From positions 124,001 through 188,000 of the forward strand of contig JADNRY010000035.1 of NCBI GenBank assembly GCA_015501585.1: 64,000 nucleotides of DNA, in the 5' to 3' direction. Positions within the stretch are counted from its first letter, which is position 1; each line of letters starts with the position of its first letter. Shown in pieces: positions 10,580 through 22,897 of the stretch. A program made the position numbers and the translations under genes. This DNA comes from Rhodocollybia butyracea (taxonomy: Eukaryota > Basidiomycota > Agaricomycetes > Agaricales > Omphalotaceae). A model generated the notes under the pieces. The model made no database searches. It had not been told where the DNA came from and saw nothing but the letters and a program-made list of their open reading frames with translations.

Positions 10580-13474
10580 ATGTCCCGTTTCTTCAGACAA
10601 GCTGGTGACTCCGACTCTGACTCGGATGAATCCGAAGAACTTATGTCCTCTGGCGATGAGGCGCCTCAGCCAAAACCGACAGGCGCAAAGCCAGCAATGT
10701 CCCGTTTTTTGCGGACAGAGGGCTCTGACTCGGGCGACTCTGACTCAAGCTCAGATGAAGACAGCGACAGCGACGGCGATGGCTCCAATACTGCAGACTC
10801 TGATGCTGATGAAGATGAGGATAAGCAGGGGGTACGCATTATGAGCGCACAGGAAAAACGATTAGCAGAGATGGAAGCCACAGGAAAGGCAATGGAAAAT
10901 GCTCTTAGAATCAACGACTGGATCGCAATTTCGAATGGTCTGTTGTTTTTTTTTGTATAAGAGAGAGATTAGTGTTACTCATTAAATTCACAGAATTCGA
11001 CAAACTCGCCCGGATGATCCAAAGACAGCACAATGTCTCCGAGCCCATTCCTCCCTTTTACATCAAAACTTTGCTCAGTCTAGAATCTTCTCTGACGAGC
11101 GCTATCGCCAAGGAGAAAGAGGCGAAGAAAAAGATGAATGCGACCAACGCAAAGGCTTTGAATTCCATGAAGCAAAAGGTCCGCAAGGCTATCAAAGAGT
11201 ATGAACAGGATATCACAAAATACCAAGCGGTTGGTGCACTGATCTGCATCCTGCGAAATAATATCTAAACTCTGTCCTAGGACCCTGAAGGGTTCGAACG
11301 GGATTATGCAGCTTTAGTGACCCGAGAAGCACCACCAGTCACCGGAGGAAGGCCTACAGTAGCAGCTGATGGAGATGATGATGACGGTGATTTTAGGTCT
11401 GTGGGCAGAGGTGGAAAAACGATGCTCTTTACAGCTGAAGGCATCTTCAAAAATCTTCAGGCCGTACAAGAAGCAAGAGGGAAAAAGGTATACAATTTCA
11501 ACCTGCCTCTCTAAACCTTGGTGACATTGCATGCAGAACACCGATCGAGGCGAGCAAATTCGGATATTAGAGAAACTGTTGGAAGTGGCGGTTACCTCTT
11601 ACCAACGAATCCGAGTCCTCCTCGCTCTGATCTCATCCCGTTTCGACTACAACTCTTCTGCTTCGTCTCATATGCCTACTGAACTTTGGCTCTCTGCACA
11701 AAACGAGGTCGACCAACTCATCGCCATCGTGGCTTCTAACCCCTCGTATACGATCCAGGAACTCACTGAAGACTACGATGATCTTTCTGAGCGTTCACCC
11801 GCCACTGAGAAGGACGGAATCGTCCGTATCAGAGGAAGTATCATCAGTTTCATTGATCGCCTGGATGACGAGTTCACCAGGAGCTTGCAAAATATTGACC
11901 CTCACGGAACGGAATACGTCGATAGACTAAAGGACGAGAAAACTCTTTACTGCACTATATGTCGAGCGCAAGCTTTCTACGAGCAGACTAAACAGGATGA
12001 CCCTTTGAGTCGCGTGATCATGCGGCGGCTGGAGCATATCTACTCAAAGGTGCAGAACGCTTGCCTTGATCGGGTGTCATCCAATGCTGACTTTTCTTAT
12101 CTAGCCTGACGCTGTGGTACAAGCTCTGGAATCAGCTGCTGATGCGGCTGAGATCAAGTCTGCTATAACGCTCTCATCGAAGAGCTCGACTTCAGGCCTT
12201 ATTCATTCGTTGTGCGTCTATCTCTACAAATCGGGCAACTCTCTTCACCGTACGCGTGCAATGCTGAGCCACATCTACCACTTTGCTCTCCTCAACGATT
12301 TCCACACCGCCCGTGACATGATGCTCATGTCGCATTTGCAAGAGTCTATTCACTCTGCTGATGTAGCCACCCAAATTCTGTATAACCGAACCGTCGTCCA
12401 GCTCGGCTTGTGCGCTTTTAGGTCTGGGTTGATCAAAGAAGCCCAAGCTACTTTGCAGGACATCTTTACCACTCAGCGAGTCAAGGAACTGCTGGCACAA
12501 GGTGTGCACCAACAACGGTTCCAGGTTCTTACTCCTGAGCAGGAAAAGGCCGAAAAGCAGCGCCAGCTGCCCTTCCACATGCATATCAATACTGAGCTAC
12601 TCGAGGCTGCCTTTTTGGTTTCCAGTATGCTCGTCGAGATACCTCTCCTCGCCAGTATCGACTCTGAAGAGTCGAAAAGGAAAGCTATTTCAAAACCATT
12701 CCGACGACTCTTGGACTTTGCGGACCGTCAAGTTTTCACAGGTCCTCCAGAAAGTACTCGGGATCATATCATGCAGGCGAGCAAGGCTCTTCAGGATGGA
12801 GAGTGGGAAAAATGTCGGGACCTGATTCAGAGTATCAAAATCTGGAGTTTGATGCCCGAGGCATCCTCTGTCAAGGAAATGCTAGCCAAGTAGGCTTCTC
12901 TCAATTTCTCCCTAAATCTTGGACAAACTAATCTTCCTTCATAGACGTATACAAGAACAAGGTCTTCGTACATACCTCTTTACGTATGCCCCACATTACA
13001 GCACACTCTCCTTGTCACTTTTAGCGCAGACGTTCTCCCTCCCCTTGCGTTCCGTTTCCTCTATTGTCTCCAAGATGATCTGGAGTGAAGAACTCTCAGC
13101 CTCACTTGACCAGGCTGGTGGTTTCATCATCTTCCACCGCACAGAGGTCAGCCGTCAGCAACAGCTGGCGCTCACCATCGCGGAGAAGGTTAACGCGCTG
13201 GCTGAACAAAACGAAAAGGCTTTAGACGCGAAGATGGGCTCATCTGGTGGCTGGGGAGATCGTGGTGATGGGAAAGCAGGTGAGAAACGCGGTGAACAAG
13301 TACAGGAACGAAGAGGACGGGGCGATCGAACGCGGGGTGGTGCCAGAGGTATGTTATCTGAATTATACTAAATAAAATACTGACTGATGTTTGGTAGGTA
13401 CTCGAGGTCGTGGTGCTCGGTTCGCGCAGGGACTTGGCAATCAGATGGGGCATACTTCTCAGCGAGTAGGATAG
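10580..13474 (+). CDS. NIP1: Translation initiation factor eIF3 subunit C
   Basis: Core scaffold subunit of eIF3, which binds eIF1/eIF5 and helps form the 43S pre-initiation complex. The N-terminus MSRFFRQAGDSDSDSDE matches the family start, and is followed by a strongly acidic Ser/Asp/Glu tract (residues about 10-90). Then comes eIF3c N-domain sequence: EKRLAEMEATGKAMENAL, NDWIAISNEFDKL and FYIKTLLSLE. The middle region carries RILEKLLEVAVTSYQRIRVL and IHSLCVYLYKSGNSLHRTRA. The C-terminal PCI domain spans about 12915-13200, with LRTYLFTYAPHYSTLSLS and FSLPLRSVSSIVSKMIW. The end is Gly/Arg-rich (RGRGDRTRGGARG) before TAG at 13472-13474. About seven introns. An MSRFLR copy occurs again at residue 40. 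Confidence 0.95.
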
Positions 13475-13611
13475 GTACACGTGTACTTCCTTATTATTGA
13501 CCATTGGCTTCTTTCCTATCTTCACTGCTGATGCGATGGGTATCACAGAAAATATCCACCTGGTATAAAGGTAATACATACTGTATAAGGATACCATTAC
13601 GAATCTAGAGG

Positions 13612-14437
13612 TTATGTAGCATCCGAGATGTACCCGTGGTTGAGTAGGTATTGAGTGATGATTCGAACACTCTCAGCGACGTCGGTTTCGGCAGTATGCA
13701 AGTGAATTTCTGGTTTTTCTGGGGGTTCATAGGGGGCCGAGATTCCGGTGAAATCTGAAATTATAATCGTTGATGATCATGAGTGGATGAGTAACGCAAG
13801 GAAATTTTGGACGCGCCTTTAATTTCTCCGGCACGCGCTTTCTTGTATAAACCTTTAGGATCGCGCTGCTCGACGATGCTAAGAGGGGCGTCGACAAAAA
13901 CTTCTACGAAAGGTAAGGAGGCCTTTTCATGGATTTGACGGGCAAAGTCGCGATCTACTTGATACGGAGAAATGAATGCGGTGATAGTGATACAGGATGA
14001 GTCGGCAAAAAGTTTAGCAACCTAGTTAAATTTCTTCATTAGAGTATTATACTTATCCGAATAGATAGACTCACTTCACCGATTCGACGGATGTTCTCGT
14101 TGCGAGATTTCTCATCGAAACCCAGATCTTTGTTCAATCCGAATCGGACATTATCGCCATCGAGACGATAAGTAAACTTGTGCAGGTGAAGCAGATGCTG
14201 CTCTAGGGCGCAGGCGATCGTTGACTAGAGGTCAATTTCCTCAATAAAAGGTTACAGGTACATTCAGAGCCAATTACCTTGCCACTTGCGCTAAGTCCTG
14301 TGAGCCAGATAGTAGCACCTTTCTGTCTCAAGAGCTGAGTGCGCTCTTCAGATGTCACTATGCCTAAACGACAGTTAACAGAGCAAGAATTCAAGGGGGA
14401 CAGACAAACCTTCGTGAAAAGTGATGTTTGACGCCAT
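13612..14437 (-). CDS. MET14: Adenylyl-sulfate (APS) kinase
   Basis: Makes PAPS from APS and ATP in sulfate assimilation. The ATG at 14437 gives [10 protein letters not shown], as in fungal Met14. The P-loop GLSASGKST is split by an intron near 14220-14280. [18 protein letters not shown] (about 14110-14175) and [18 protein letters not shown] follow, then [10 protein letters not shown] and [11 protein letters not shown]. After the last intron comes [15 protein letters not shown], the substrate-binding end of the family, and the C-terminus NHGYISDAT with TAA at 13612-13614. The spliced length of about 200 residues fits a stand-alone kinase, with no sulfurylase fusion. Its start codon is only 73 bp from that of the divergent LETM1-like gene. 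Confidence 0.93.
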
Positions 14438-14510
14438 AAACAGAACAGACGCCCAATACCGACAGGCGTCAATTTCTTTTTTCTTTTAGACGCGTCAATT
14501 CCTCAATAAA
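14438..14510. promoter_or_regulatory. 73-bp divergent promoter APS kinase / LETM1-like
   Basis: Start codons of the two divergent genes are 73 bp apart. The gap holds a 9-base direct repeat GCGTCAATT (14466-14474 and 14492-14500) and an inverted pair GACGCC/GGCGTC (14448-14453 and 14465-14470). A third TGACGC copy on the opposite side overlaps the APS kinase start (14429-14434). A pyrimidine run TTTCTTTTTTCTTTT (14473-14487) separates the repeats. Confidence 0.6.
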
Positions 14511-15688
14511 ATGTTCTCCGTTTCCAGAAACCACGTCCGTTTACAGAGGTACGCAGAAGCTTCCACAAATTAACCTTCAATTCGCTATATCTCTACTCTA
14601 GATCCCTCCTTCATTCCTCCACCATCCGATATTCTTCCAATAAAGTCGATTCTCCTCCTGAACGAATAGGTGTGAAAGAACTCATACAGCGCGACTTGAA
14701 GCATGCGGAAGAACTTGGTGTCCTAAGACCAGCTTCACCTGACGCCAATGGCTTCCAAAAACTTCTACATACTGCCATAGAACTTACGGTACGCTCTGAA
14801 CTCCTAACCAAACCCTTTCAAAGGCTTCTCACCTCTCTTTAGAAATTTTATTTTCGTGGAGCAAAGCTCATATATACTCGAGGCAAGGAAGTTTCGGCTA
14901 TAAAATCAAGAGTACGCGCAGGCGGGCTTCCTCTAACAAGAGGAGAAGGCAGGCTGATACATCTTCAGCGGCGAGATTTATCAAAGTGTGTTTATTCTGT
15001 TCTGTTTAAATCCGAGCTCAAGGGAAGTTATTCAGATTAATACCGTTCATTGTAATGGCAATCATCATGGAAGAGCTAATTCCCGTAGCCGCCATCTATG
15101 CTCCCTTTATGCTCCCTTCAACGTGTATACTGCCGGGCCAACGCAAGCGTATCGAGGAAAAAAAGACCAATCAAGCTGTTGCTTCTGCAAATCAAGCCCA
15201 GAGTTTACTAGCAAACATCAGGAAAAACGCTGTTGACGGCATATTGGCATCTTCCACGCTTAGAGGGACTGGTTCTGCGACAGTGTTGTGCGGGTGTGTA
15301 GTATTTCTGGTCCTGTACGACTCCTGATTTATGATATCTCTATAGCCTCCTTCGCTTACCTACTTTTGGCAACGATATTCTCCGAATTTGGCGAATACGT
15401 CGCCATCTACGTTTTATACACAGCGACGACGCGCTATTAATTCAGGACAAAGTAGAAAAGAGCCTGAATGAACACGATCTGGCACAGGCCCTCGAAGAGA
15501 GAGGATTGTACGTTTATGGCCTCTTCCCTTTTCTGCCCTACTCACTTTACTTCAGTATTGTGCAGAATCTATCTTCAGCAGCACGACAAGCCCGATTAAA
15601 GTGGTGGCTAGACTCAGTGAAAGACACGCCCAGTAAATCTGCCGTTGGACGCCGTCTCTTCCTTCTCACAGCACAAAAATTAGAATGA
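14511..15688 (+). CDS. LETM1-like mitochondrial protein
   Basis: Inner-membrane type protein with a LETM1-like region. The N-terminus MFSVSRNHVRLQRSLLHSST is a typical mitochondrial presequence (Ser/Arg-rich, no acids) and is split by an intron. Family-like sequence includes KFYFRGAKLIYTRGKEVSAI (about 14842-14905) and LTRGEGRLIHLQRRDLSKLI. One strongly hydrophobic segment follows (about 15040-15130, PFIVMAIIMEELIPVAAIYA) and then P..C.LPGQRKRIEEKK. The C-terminal ribosome-binding-like part carries LRLPTFGNDILRIWRIRRHL, DKVEKSLNEHDLAQALEERG and RLKWWLDSVKDT. At about 300 residues it is much shorter than LETM1/Mdm38 and closer to LETMD1-sized proteins. The stop is TGA at 15686-15688, only 48 bp from the end of the convergent SKI3 gene. 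Confidence 0.75.
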
Positions 15689-15736
15689 TTTTTGTTCTGA
15701 CTATGGCTTCATATATTATATACTAATAACCCCTAT

Positions 15737-18700
15737 TCAACTTGTAGATCTAGAGGCGCTTGCTAGTGCCGATATCCTCCAATTTGTGGTATTAGATGGG
15801 CTCATTAGAATGTTCTTCTGGGCTAGACGTCGCGCCATCGTATTGTCACCTTTTAGTGCTTCTGCAACTGTCCGCAACTTGAGGGAAGTTCCACCCTCTT
15901 GGAGATTTTCTGAACACGGCCCAGATAGTACAGGAAGCACCAAATCACGCCGTTGTATCTGGAACAGCAGTGTTGCAAGTTGGTCGCGAGTTTCGTGCCG
16001 GGCTGGGTCGGAAAACACCGCCCGTTGCGCGACGCCCAGAGCTTTTTCAGGTTCGTCCTACAGCATACTATAAGTTCGATATTCAACTTCGACGGTAATA
16101 ATCACCTGTCCCAAATAATTCTGGATTAAAAGACGATCCACATTTCTTTGAGGGTCAAGCTCGAGTTTACGATCCACAGGCAAAGACAGTATCTCGCTCA
16201 ATGCAGCGTCAAGCAACGTTTCGTCTTCCGTCAATATTCCCATTGCGGCGAGGGTATTGATGGCTATGAGGTTCTCAGGATCCATGGATATACTTTGAAG
16301 ATCACTTGAGTTTGATAAATTCCACATCAAATGCTGGATGCTCACCATTCCAAAAGTAGCGTCTTCCCTTGCTCTTTCGAGTCAGGAGTGCCAATAGCCC
16401 ACAACGTCTGAGAAAGCATGACTATAACTTCTCCACGCACAAGGGTGTTATCGGCTGCTGATTCAAGAGCAGCTTCGAAAAACTCCAGAGCACTTTCCAG
16501 ATTGCCCATTTTGAAATGCGCTATTCCAGAGCCGAATTGACCTTGCACTCGTAACAGCACAGTCGTCGAGTCGTTTTCCTCGGAAAGGAGACCCAACGAA
16601 CTCTCGAATGATTCTAGAGCGCCTCCGTAATCATTCAGTGACAGTTTCATCCGACCAATATTCGAATGTGCAATGGTGAACTGACGTTCAATCTCTATGT
16701 CCTCAGTCTGCTCGTACAGTGACTCGAGTAAAGAGATGGCATGCGCAATCAAGTCAACTCCAAGTTCTGCTTGGCCTACACTTTCGCAGATCAGAGCGTA
16801 GAGATGTAATGCTGTGGGATCATTTGGTCGAGATCTGAGGTATCTATCCAAAACGAAGAAAGCTGGTAACAGAGAATCGACAGTCGACGAGGATGTTCGT
16901 CTTGTACTGTTTTCCTTCATCCGAGTGAACATTAATGAGCTATACTGATAGTCAGCTTCAGGCTACAAATATTGTTGAGGGTGGTGAATTTGCAAATTAT
17001 ACCAAAACGTACCTGAATATCAGCAAGTCCAACTGCGTGCTCCAGGATACCAGTGGCTCCTGAGGTGTGGCTGCTGTTCATCGCGATAAGGGCTTGACCA
17101 ATCCAGGCGACTGTATAGTCAGGATCAGCGCTCTGAGAGCGATAGAATGCCTCATTTGCCAGCTCAAAGTCACCATGATACAGAAACAAAAGTCCTAGGT
17201 TGGCCCAAGTACCCGCGTTCTAAAATTCCGAGTATCGGTTTGAGATAGCCTCGAATCGACACAATGTACGTACTTTTGAATCAATATCCAAAGCCTTGAT
17301 ATACGCATGCTGTGCTATCTTTGGCTGTTCGACAAAGTTGGTATCTCCAAGGGCAACCCAGTAAGCATCGTTAGTTGGCGCCGCATGTATAGATTTGATT
17401 AAAGCCGCTGAGATTAGAGCCAGGACTTCTGTCTTCCTTGAGCCCGCGGATAGTTTCTGAGCCAACGCACGCAGAGCGACGGAGAGGTCAAACCACGCAC
17501 TGCCAATCGTAACATTTTCAGAGGACCCCAAGCCGATGCGATGGTCATAGATAGCTATTGAGAGTTCCAAAATGCTAATGGTATCTGTAGTTGAATCGCG
17601 CTGGGAGGGAAGTGATACAATCTTTGTGATTCGAGCGCTAGGTTCGCCCAGTGCATTTTCAACGTCGACCAATACTGCATGAACAGAGTCCTCGTCACAG
17701 AATACATCTCTAGTCGAAAGATGATATAACGCATCGGCCGCGGTTTTCCATATCATGGTACGAAACCCTGTACCGTCCGATATCGCCCTGAGACAAAGTC
17801 GAATAGACTGTACGAATGATTGTTCAGCCCGTGCGGTATATCCGTTCGCGAGCTCAAAGCACCCGAGATCTAGACACGTTTGAGCTAACCCAGCAAGCAC
17901 GCTCAACTCGGAAGTCTTCAAGGCTAATATTGTTTCAAGTTGATGAACTGCCTCTTCATACTTTCCAGTCTGCCGATAGACTTCGGCGATAAAGTACGAG
18001 CAAATCCAGTCGTCTTCTCCACTGTGCAGTTCTTGTGCACGTCCTAGAGCTTTCAGGGCTGCGATGTGTCGACCAGACTTGAAATAGGCTTCTCCAAGCC
18101 TCATCCAAGTGAGCGAGTCTTCGGGCTCAGCCCTCAGAGCTACTTGAAGAACGTTGATAGCAGGCATGTATTTTCGATTCATCTGGTTCCCATAATTAAG
18201 CTCGCTGTTTCGAAGAAAAAAGAGGGAAGACTATAATCACCAAATGGACGATCCCAAGCGCTTTCCACGCCCACGCATTGGTCGGACGGTATTTCTCGAC
18301 GAGACTGTCCGTAGTACTCAGCAATCCTCCATCCAGCCCACCTTCTCCTTCTATAGTCCTCCTCGCAATAACTTCCACCAGATCCCATTCCTGTTCATCC
18401 GCAAATCCTTTGGCGAGTCGATGAGCCGCATCAGCCTCTTTTGAGTCAAGTTCAAACGCCTTTTGGAAGCACTTTGACGCCCGCGTGGGATCTGGGGGAG
18501 ACGCATGTTCAGCGTAGTATATCCCCAGGCAAGTGAACGCCGGTGCATAGTTTGGGTCACACTTGAGGGCCGTGATAAAGATTTGATATCCCTCGACAAT
18601 TTTCTCGCCTAAGTGGATAAGTTCAGCCAAGTTCGACTCGAGGTTTTTCAACACATACTTCCCAAATTCCAAAGACATTTCCCAAGCCTCCAATAACACC

Positions 18701-20723
18701 GTGCACGATCATGGTCGTGATTTTCCAGCTCGTCTAATCGCTCTATAACAGCCTTCAAAAGGTTGATGCCTGTCTGAAGATCTCCAATTCTACTAATGCA
18801 CCAAGCATGCTCTTCTTTTGCTCTCAAGCCTACATCTCCCCCGACTAACTGGATCACCTTCCCAAAGTGTTCTTTAGCCTCCTCCCAATTTTCACTAGCT
18901 TCCTGCACATGCCCTTTCCCCATTAGTGCAGCAACACTTTCTGGTGAGACTTCAAGGATCTCGTTAATGATCTGCATAGCTCTGGGGTGATGTTTTGGAG
19001 GATAGAAGTGAACCAGAGACGATGCGAGGATCACTTGAAATGCTAGTCGGACGCTGTGGGTGGGCGGGATTTCAGAAACGCAGTTGCAGAATACAGTCAC
19101 ACAAAGACGCACTTGGTTAGTTTGATACCGTTTTCCAGTTCGAATGTTGCCAAGATCTGCAGTCCCTTATCGGCGGCTTGGATGGCGTTCTCGTAATCAG
19201 CCTCAAGAAGGTAGATCTCCCCAACGATGTGGGAAGCAATTAGAGAGGTTGATAGTGATGGATATGCTTCCTTTGAAAGTTGGGGTTAAGATAGGATTTT
19301 GATGAGAAGACTGTATTTACTAGTATCATGTCATATCCGACTTCTGAGTCCTCGACCACAGAATCCTGATCCTCGTCGGACATGGGTATATGCATGTAGA
19401 TAAAATAGCCAGTTAACAGCGCAGTAAGGGAGTGTGACGGAAACAGCTCCATAAATTCTTGAAGAAGAGCATAGTCGTAGTCGCCTAGATACTCGATGAA
19501 CTATTAGAAAGGTGCAAAGTCAAAGCATAACTCATACCGATAGTCTCCACATCCTTTTTCTCAAGAAACAATGTCCATGCTAGCTCATCAGGTATGTGCA
19601 AAAGAACTGTTCCGCTGATCAAGTTCTCGATTTCTTTCATGATTTGCATTTTGGTTGTGGCTGTCTGCTCAGTGGAAGGCAAAGCAACCATGTACGTGTA
19701 GTTGTACCGAAGCAGCTTCGCATCCGTTTCACGGCGCAGCTCATCAGTTGTATTGGGATGGTTTAAAACTAGAGTGTAGAGAGACGGTAGCTAGTGGAAC
19801 GGAAATGAACGGAAATAGATGACTTGAAAGCAAAAAAACTCACTCGCGAGTTTCCCCAGACCTCGCATCCAATCTGCTTTCGAATTTGATCAGGAGGGCC
19901 AGCATTGAGACGCGTCCGTCGCTTCTCAAATTCCTTCCTGATGAAAGTTTCTTCCTCCCGCTCTATTATGGCGACGAGTTCCTCAATTACAATGAGAGAG
20001 TTGTAAACAGCCACTTGGACATGAAAAGTTGTAGTAGACGTAGGGTTCGTTGGATCAGGAGCGGGCAAGTTTGACAGGACTTGGTAAGGTGACGAATCGG
20101 GAAGAAGAAGATACAATGCATCGATTAGTTGTGAAGAGGTATCGTGTTTGCGTTGCAAATCTATGTATTTCTGCAGAGTTTCCGCACACTTGACGGCATC
20201 CTCCCTATCGCCAACATTAAGCAGGCGAGTCAAGTTGAGGACATACCACTCACGATTTCGTGTGGATATCCACTAGGCATCTGAGAATATCAGCGTACTT
20301 TTCCCAGTCTTCGGTACGCTCATAGAATTGTGAGAGTCCCTAGGAAGCAGCAATTGATTATTCGAGTAATCATCAAACAATAACTCGCTTACTTGCCAAG
20401 CGAGGATCTGCTCAGGATTTAATTCTGCTGCACGCTTGTAAGCCTGTTGATACGAACGGTGAGCGTTGAGTCAGAGTCGCGGTGAGATTTGATTACTTGC
20501 TCGCTTTCAGTAAGCTCTCCCAGTTCCAACGAGGCAAGACCCAAGAAGACGTTTCTGTAAAGATTGTTACGAGTTATCTGGGGTAAACGGACAAGACATA
20601 CGCATTGTAATTGTCAGCCTCAAATTGCAGAGCTTGCAGAGCTGCGTCTTTGGCACCAGCGAAATTCTTTTTCCCAAGACAATCGCGAGCGTTTTTGAGC
20701 TTTGTCTTGACGATGGAGGACAT
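15737..20723 (-). CDS. SKI3: Ski complex TPR subunit Ski3 (TTC37-like)
   Basis: Large TPR scaffold of the Ski2-Ski3-Ski8 complex, which feeds mRNA to the cytoplasmic exosome. The ATG at 20723 gives MSSIVKTKLKNARDCLGKKN, then repeated TPR helices: AKDAALQALQFEADN, NPEQILAWQGLSQFYE, ITALKCDPNYAPAFTCLGIY, MNRKYMPAINVLQVALRAEP and LGNPDYTVAWIGQALIA-type repeats. TPRs continue through to about 16060. FAIMNSSHTSG-like loops (about 17080) and the repeat EALGIVHL-like segment near 18240 match the Ski3 layout. The C-terminus ends LASASRSTS with TGA at 15737-15739. About 15 short introns are spread through the gene, so exact splicing is uncertain. The expected size is about 1,350-1,450 residues, as in Ski3 homologues. 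It is divergent from CYP51. Confidence 0.85.
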
Positions 20724-20940
20724 GGAACGATGACAATCTAATCTAATCAATCATCAATTTACTGTAGATATGTATGGTTACTATATATAGTAATTTGTAT
20801 AAATCAAACCATAGTCAGATTTATTACATAATCGAGTCTAATCTTCCGCAAAAGGCAATGGTACGACTTGGAAAAATAAGCGCTAGCAATAAAATTACAC
20901 AACTCGTTGTGCTTTTCTTCCCTACTTTTCCTCCACCACG
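20724..20940. promoter_or_regulatory. Divergent promoter SKI3 / CYP51
   Basis: 217 AT-rich bases between the two start codons. They contain a TATATATAG run (about 20782-20790) and GTATAAAT (about 20797-20804). I looked for a sterol-regulatory element near the CYP51 start and did not see a convincing one. Confidence 0.5.
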
Positions 20941-22897
20941 ATGAACGCTACCGGTGGGGTTTTGCCGATACCCGATGCCTGGTCTGGCTATCTCGCTCAA
21001 GCTCAAGAAATGGCGACAACACGAGTAATTTTGTTTGCACTTGTCAACATCCCATTGCTAGCTATCGTGCTCAATGTCTTGCGCCAATTGGTACGTTGTT
21101 TTACTTTCTAGATATCGTCATGGACTCAATATGGCTGCAGATTATACCCCGCTCCAAAACCGACCCTCCGCTTGTCTTCCATTGGATTCCCATCGTTGGT
21201 TCAACAATAGAGTATGGAAATAACCCTATGAAATTCTTCGTCGCCTGCCAGGAGAAGGTCAGTGACGCGCCTATCATCTCCCTCAAAACCAAAGTATAAC
21301 CGTTTGTTTTAGTATGGCGACGTCTTTACATTCATTCTACTTGGTCGCAAGGTTACTGTGTGCCTAGGTCCCAAAGGAAACAACTTTGTGTTGGGCGGAA
21401 AATCTACGGTTTTCAATGCAGAGGACGCTTACACAGTAAGTGTCCTGCACTCCTTGATTCGTGTCTCGAAACTCAGGGTATTTAACAGCACTTGACCACT
21501 CCGGTTTTTGGGCGTGACGTCGTCTATGATGTTCCCAACGAAGTCTTCATGGAGCAAAAAAAAATTCGTTAAAGTTGGCCTCTCTACAGACAATTTCCGT
21601 GCCTACGTAGGAATGATCGAACAAGAAGTTGAAGAGTTCATCGCCAGTGATCCATCTTTCTCCACTTATCAGCAAAACGACATCACGGCCTGGGGTGCCA
21701 TCGAGACTGTTAATGCTCTCTCGGAAATCACGATTCTGACTGCATCGAGGACTCTACAAGGATCTGAGGTCCGAGAAAACTTGAACAAGAGTTTTGCCCA
21801 GACTTATACAGACTTGGATGGAGGATTCACCTCAATCAATTTCATGTTTCCAAACTTGCCACTGGAGAGTTACAGGAAGAGGGACCGGGCACAGAAGAAA
21901 ATGAGCGAATTTTATGTCGATATCATCAAGAAAAGGAGGGTTGGGGACTCGGGACAGGTGCATAATTTTTTTATTTGGTTTTATTCAATGATTTTTGACG
22001 CGTTCCAAGCGTGAACACGATATGATTGCTGCTCTTCTGGACCAAAAGTACCGTTCCGGTAGACCTCTCAAGGACCATGAAATCGCACATATCATGATTG
22101 CTCTTCTCATGGCAGGTCAACACACGTCGTCCGCTACCGGTTCATGGGCGTTGTTACACTTGGCAGACAGGCAGGATGTCGCGTGAGTTTCTCGTTCATT
22201 TCATCCATCACTTGTTTTCTCATCCACAATTCCTATCCACAGTGACGCTTTATACCAAGAACAAATCAAACACTTCGGTATCAATGGTCAACCTGGTAAA
22301 TTCCGCCCTCTAAACTACGAAGACCTCAAAGAGCTTCCCATCCTTGACTCTATCATTCGTGAAACTCTCCGTGTCCACCCTCCCATCCACAGTATCTTGC
22401 GCGCTGTCCGTGACGACGTCCCTATTCCACCCTCACTTGCTGCTCCTTCTTCCAAATCCGGTAGCGGAACGTACATCGTCCCTAAAGGCACTGCAGTCCT
22501 CGCCTCTCCCCTGTTTGCTCAAATGGACCCCAAAATCTGGAAAAATGCTTCCAAATGGGAACCTAATCGTTGGAATGACCCCGAGGGCGTTGCTATGCTT
22601 GCGCTCAAAGAATACACCGACGAGGGAGGAGAAACAATAGACTTTGGATTCGGCGCAGTGAGCAAGGGAACTGATAGCCCGTACCAGCCATTCGGAGCTG
22701 GAAGACACAGGTGCATCGGAGAGCAGTTCGCGTATCTGCAGTTGGGTACTATTCTTGCGACCTTGGTAAGGAAGATGGAGTTTAAGATTCCAACGGGAGT
22801 GCCAGAGCATAATTACCATGTAGGTGCATCTTTCTACGGTATGCTATTTCAGACTGATGATAATCTAGACTATGATCACTATGCCCAAGACACCTAG
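20941..22897 (+). CDS. ERG11: Lanosterol 14-alpha-demethylase CYP51, frame broken
   Basis: Microsomal P450 of ergosterol synthesis and the azole target. The ATG at 20941 precedes a membrane anchor ([20 protein letters not shown]). Further landmarks are [38 protein letters not shown], the B-C region [18 protein letters not shown]-helix [13 protein letters not shown] (about 22110-22150), ExxR ETLRVHPP (about 22360-22383) and heme loop [13 protein letters not shown] (about 22691-22730). In the exon from 21489 the run of nine A at 21556-21564 puts ATT CGT TAA after EVFMEQKK. One base fewer would continue into [11 protein letters not shown], which is what the family has. So either the assembly has an extra A or this allele is truncated at about residue 155. 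The rest of the gene is intact, with introns near 21074-21142, 21261-21313, 21436-21488, 21958-22010 and 22183-22240. Stop TAG at 22895-22897. Confidence 0.9.

Noticed and set aside
21489..21580. CYP51 A9 break as an unseen intron
   Set aside because: The frame on both sides is family sequence and joins exactly at one surplus A; no plausible donor and acceptor pair removes it without losing conserved residues.
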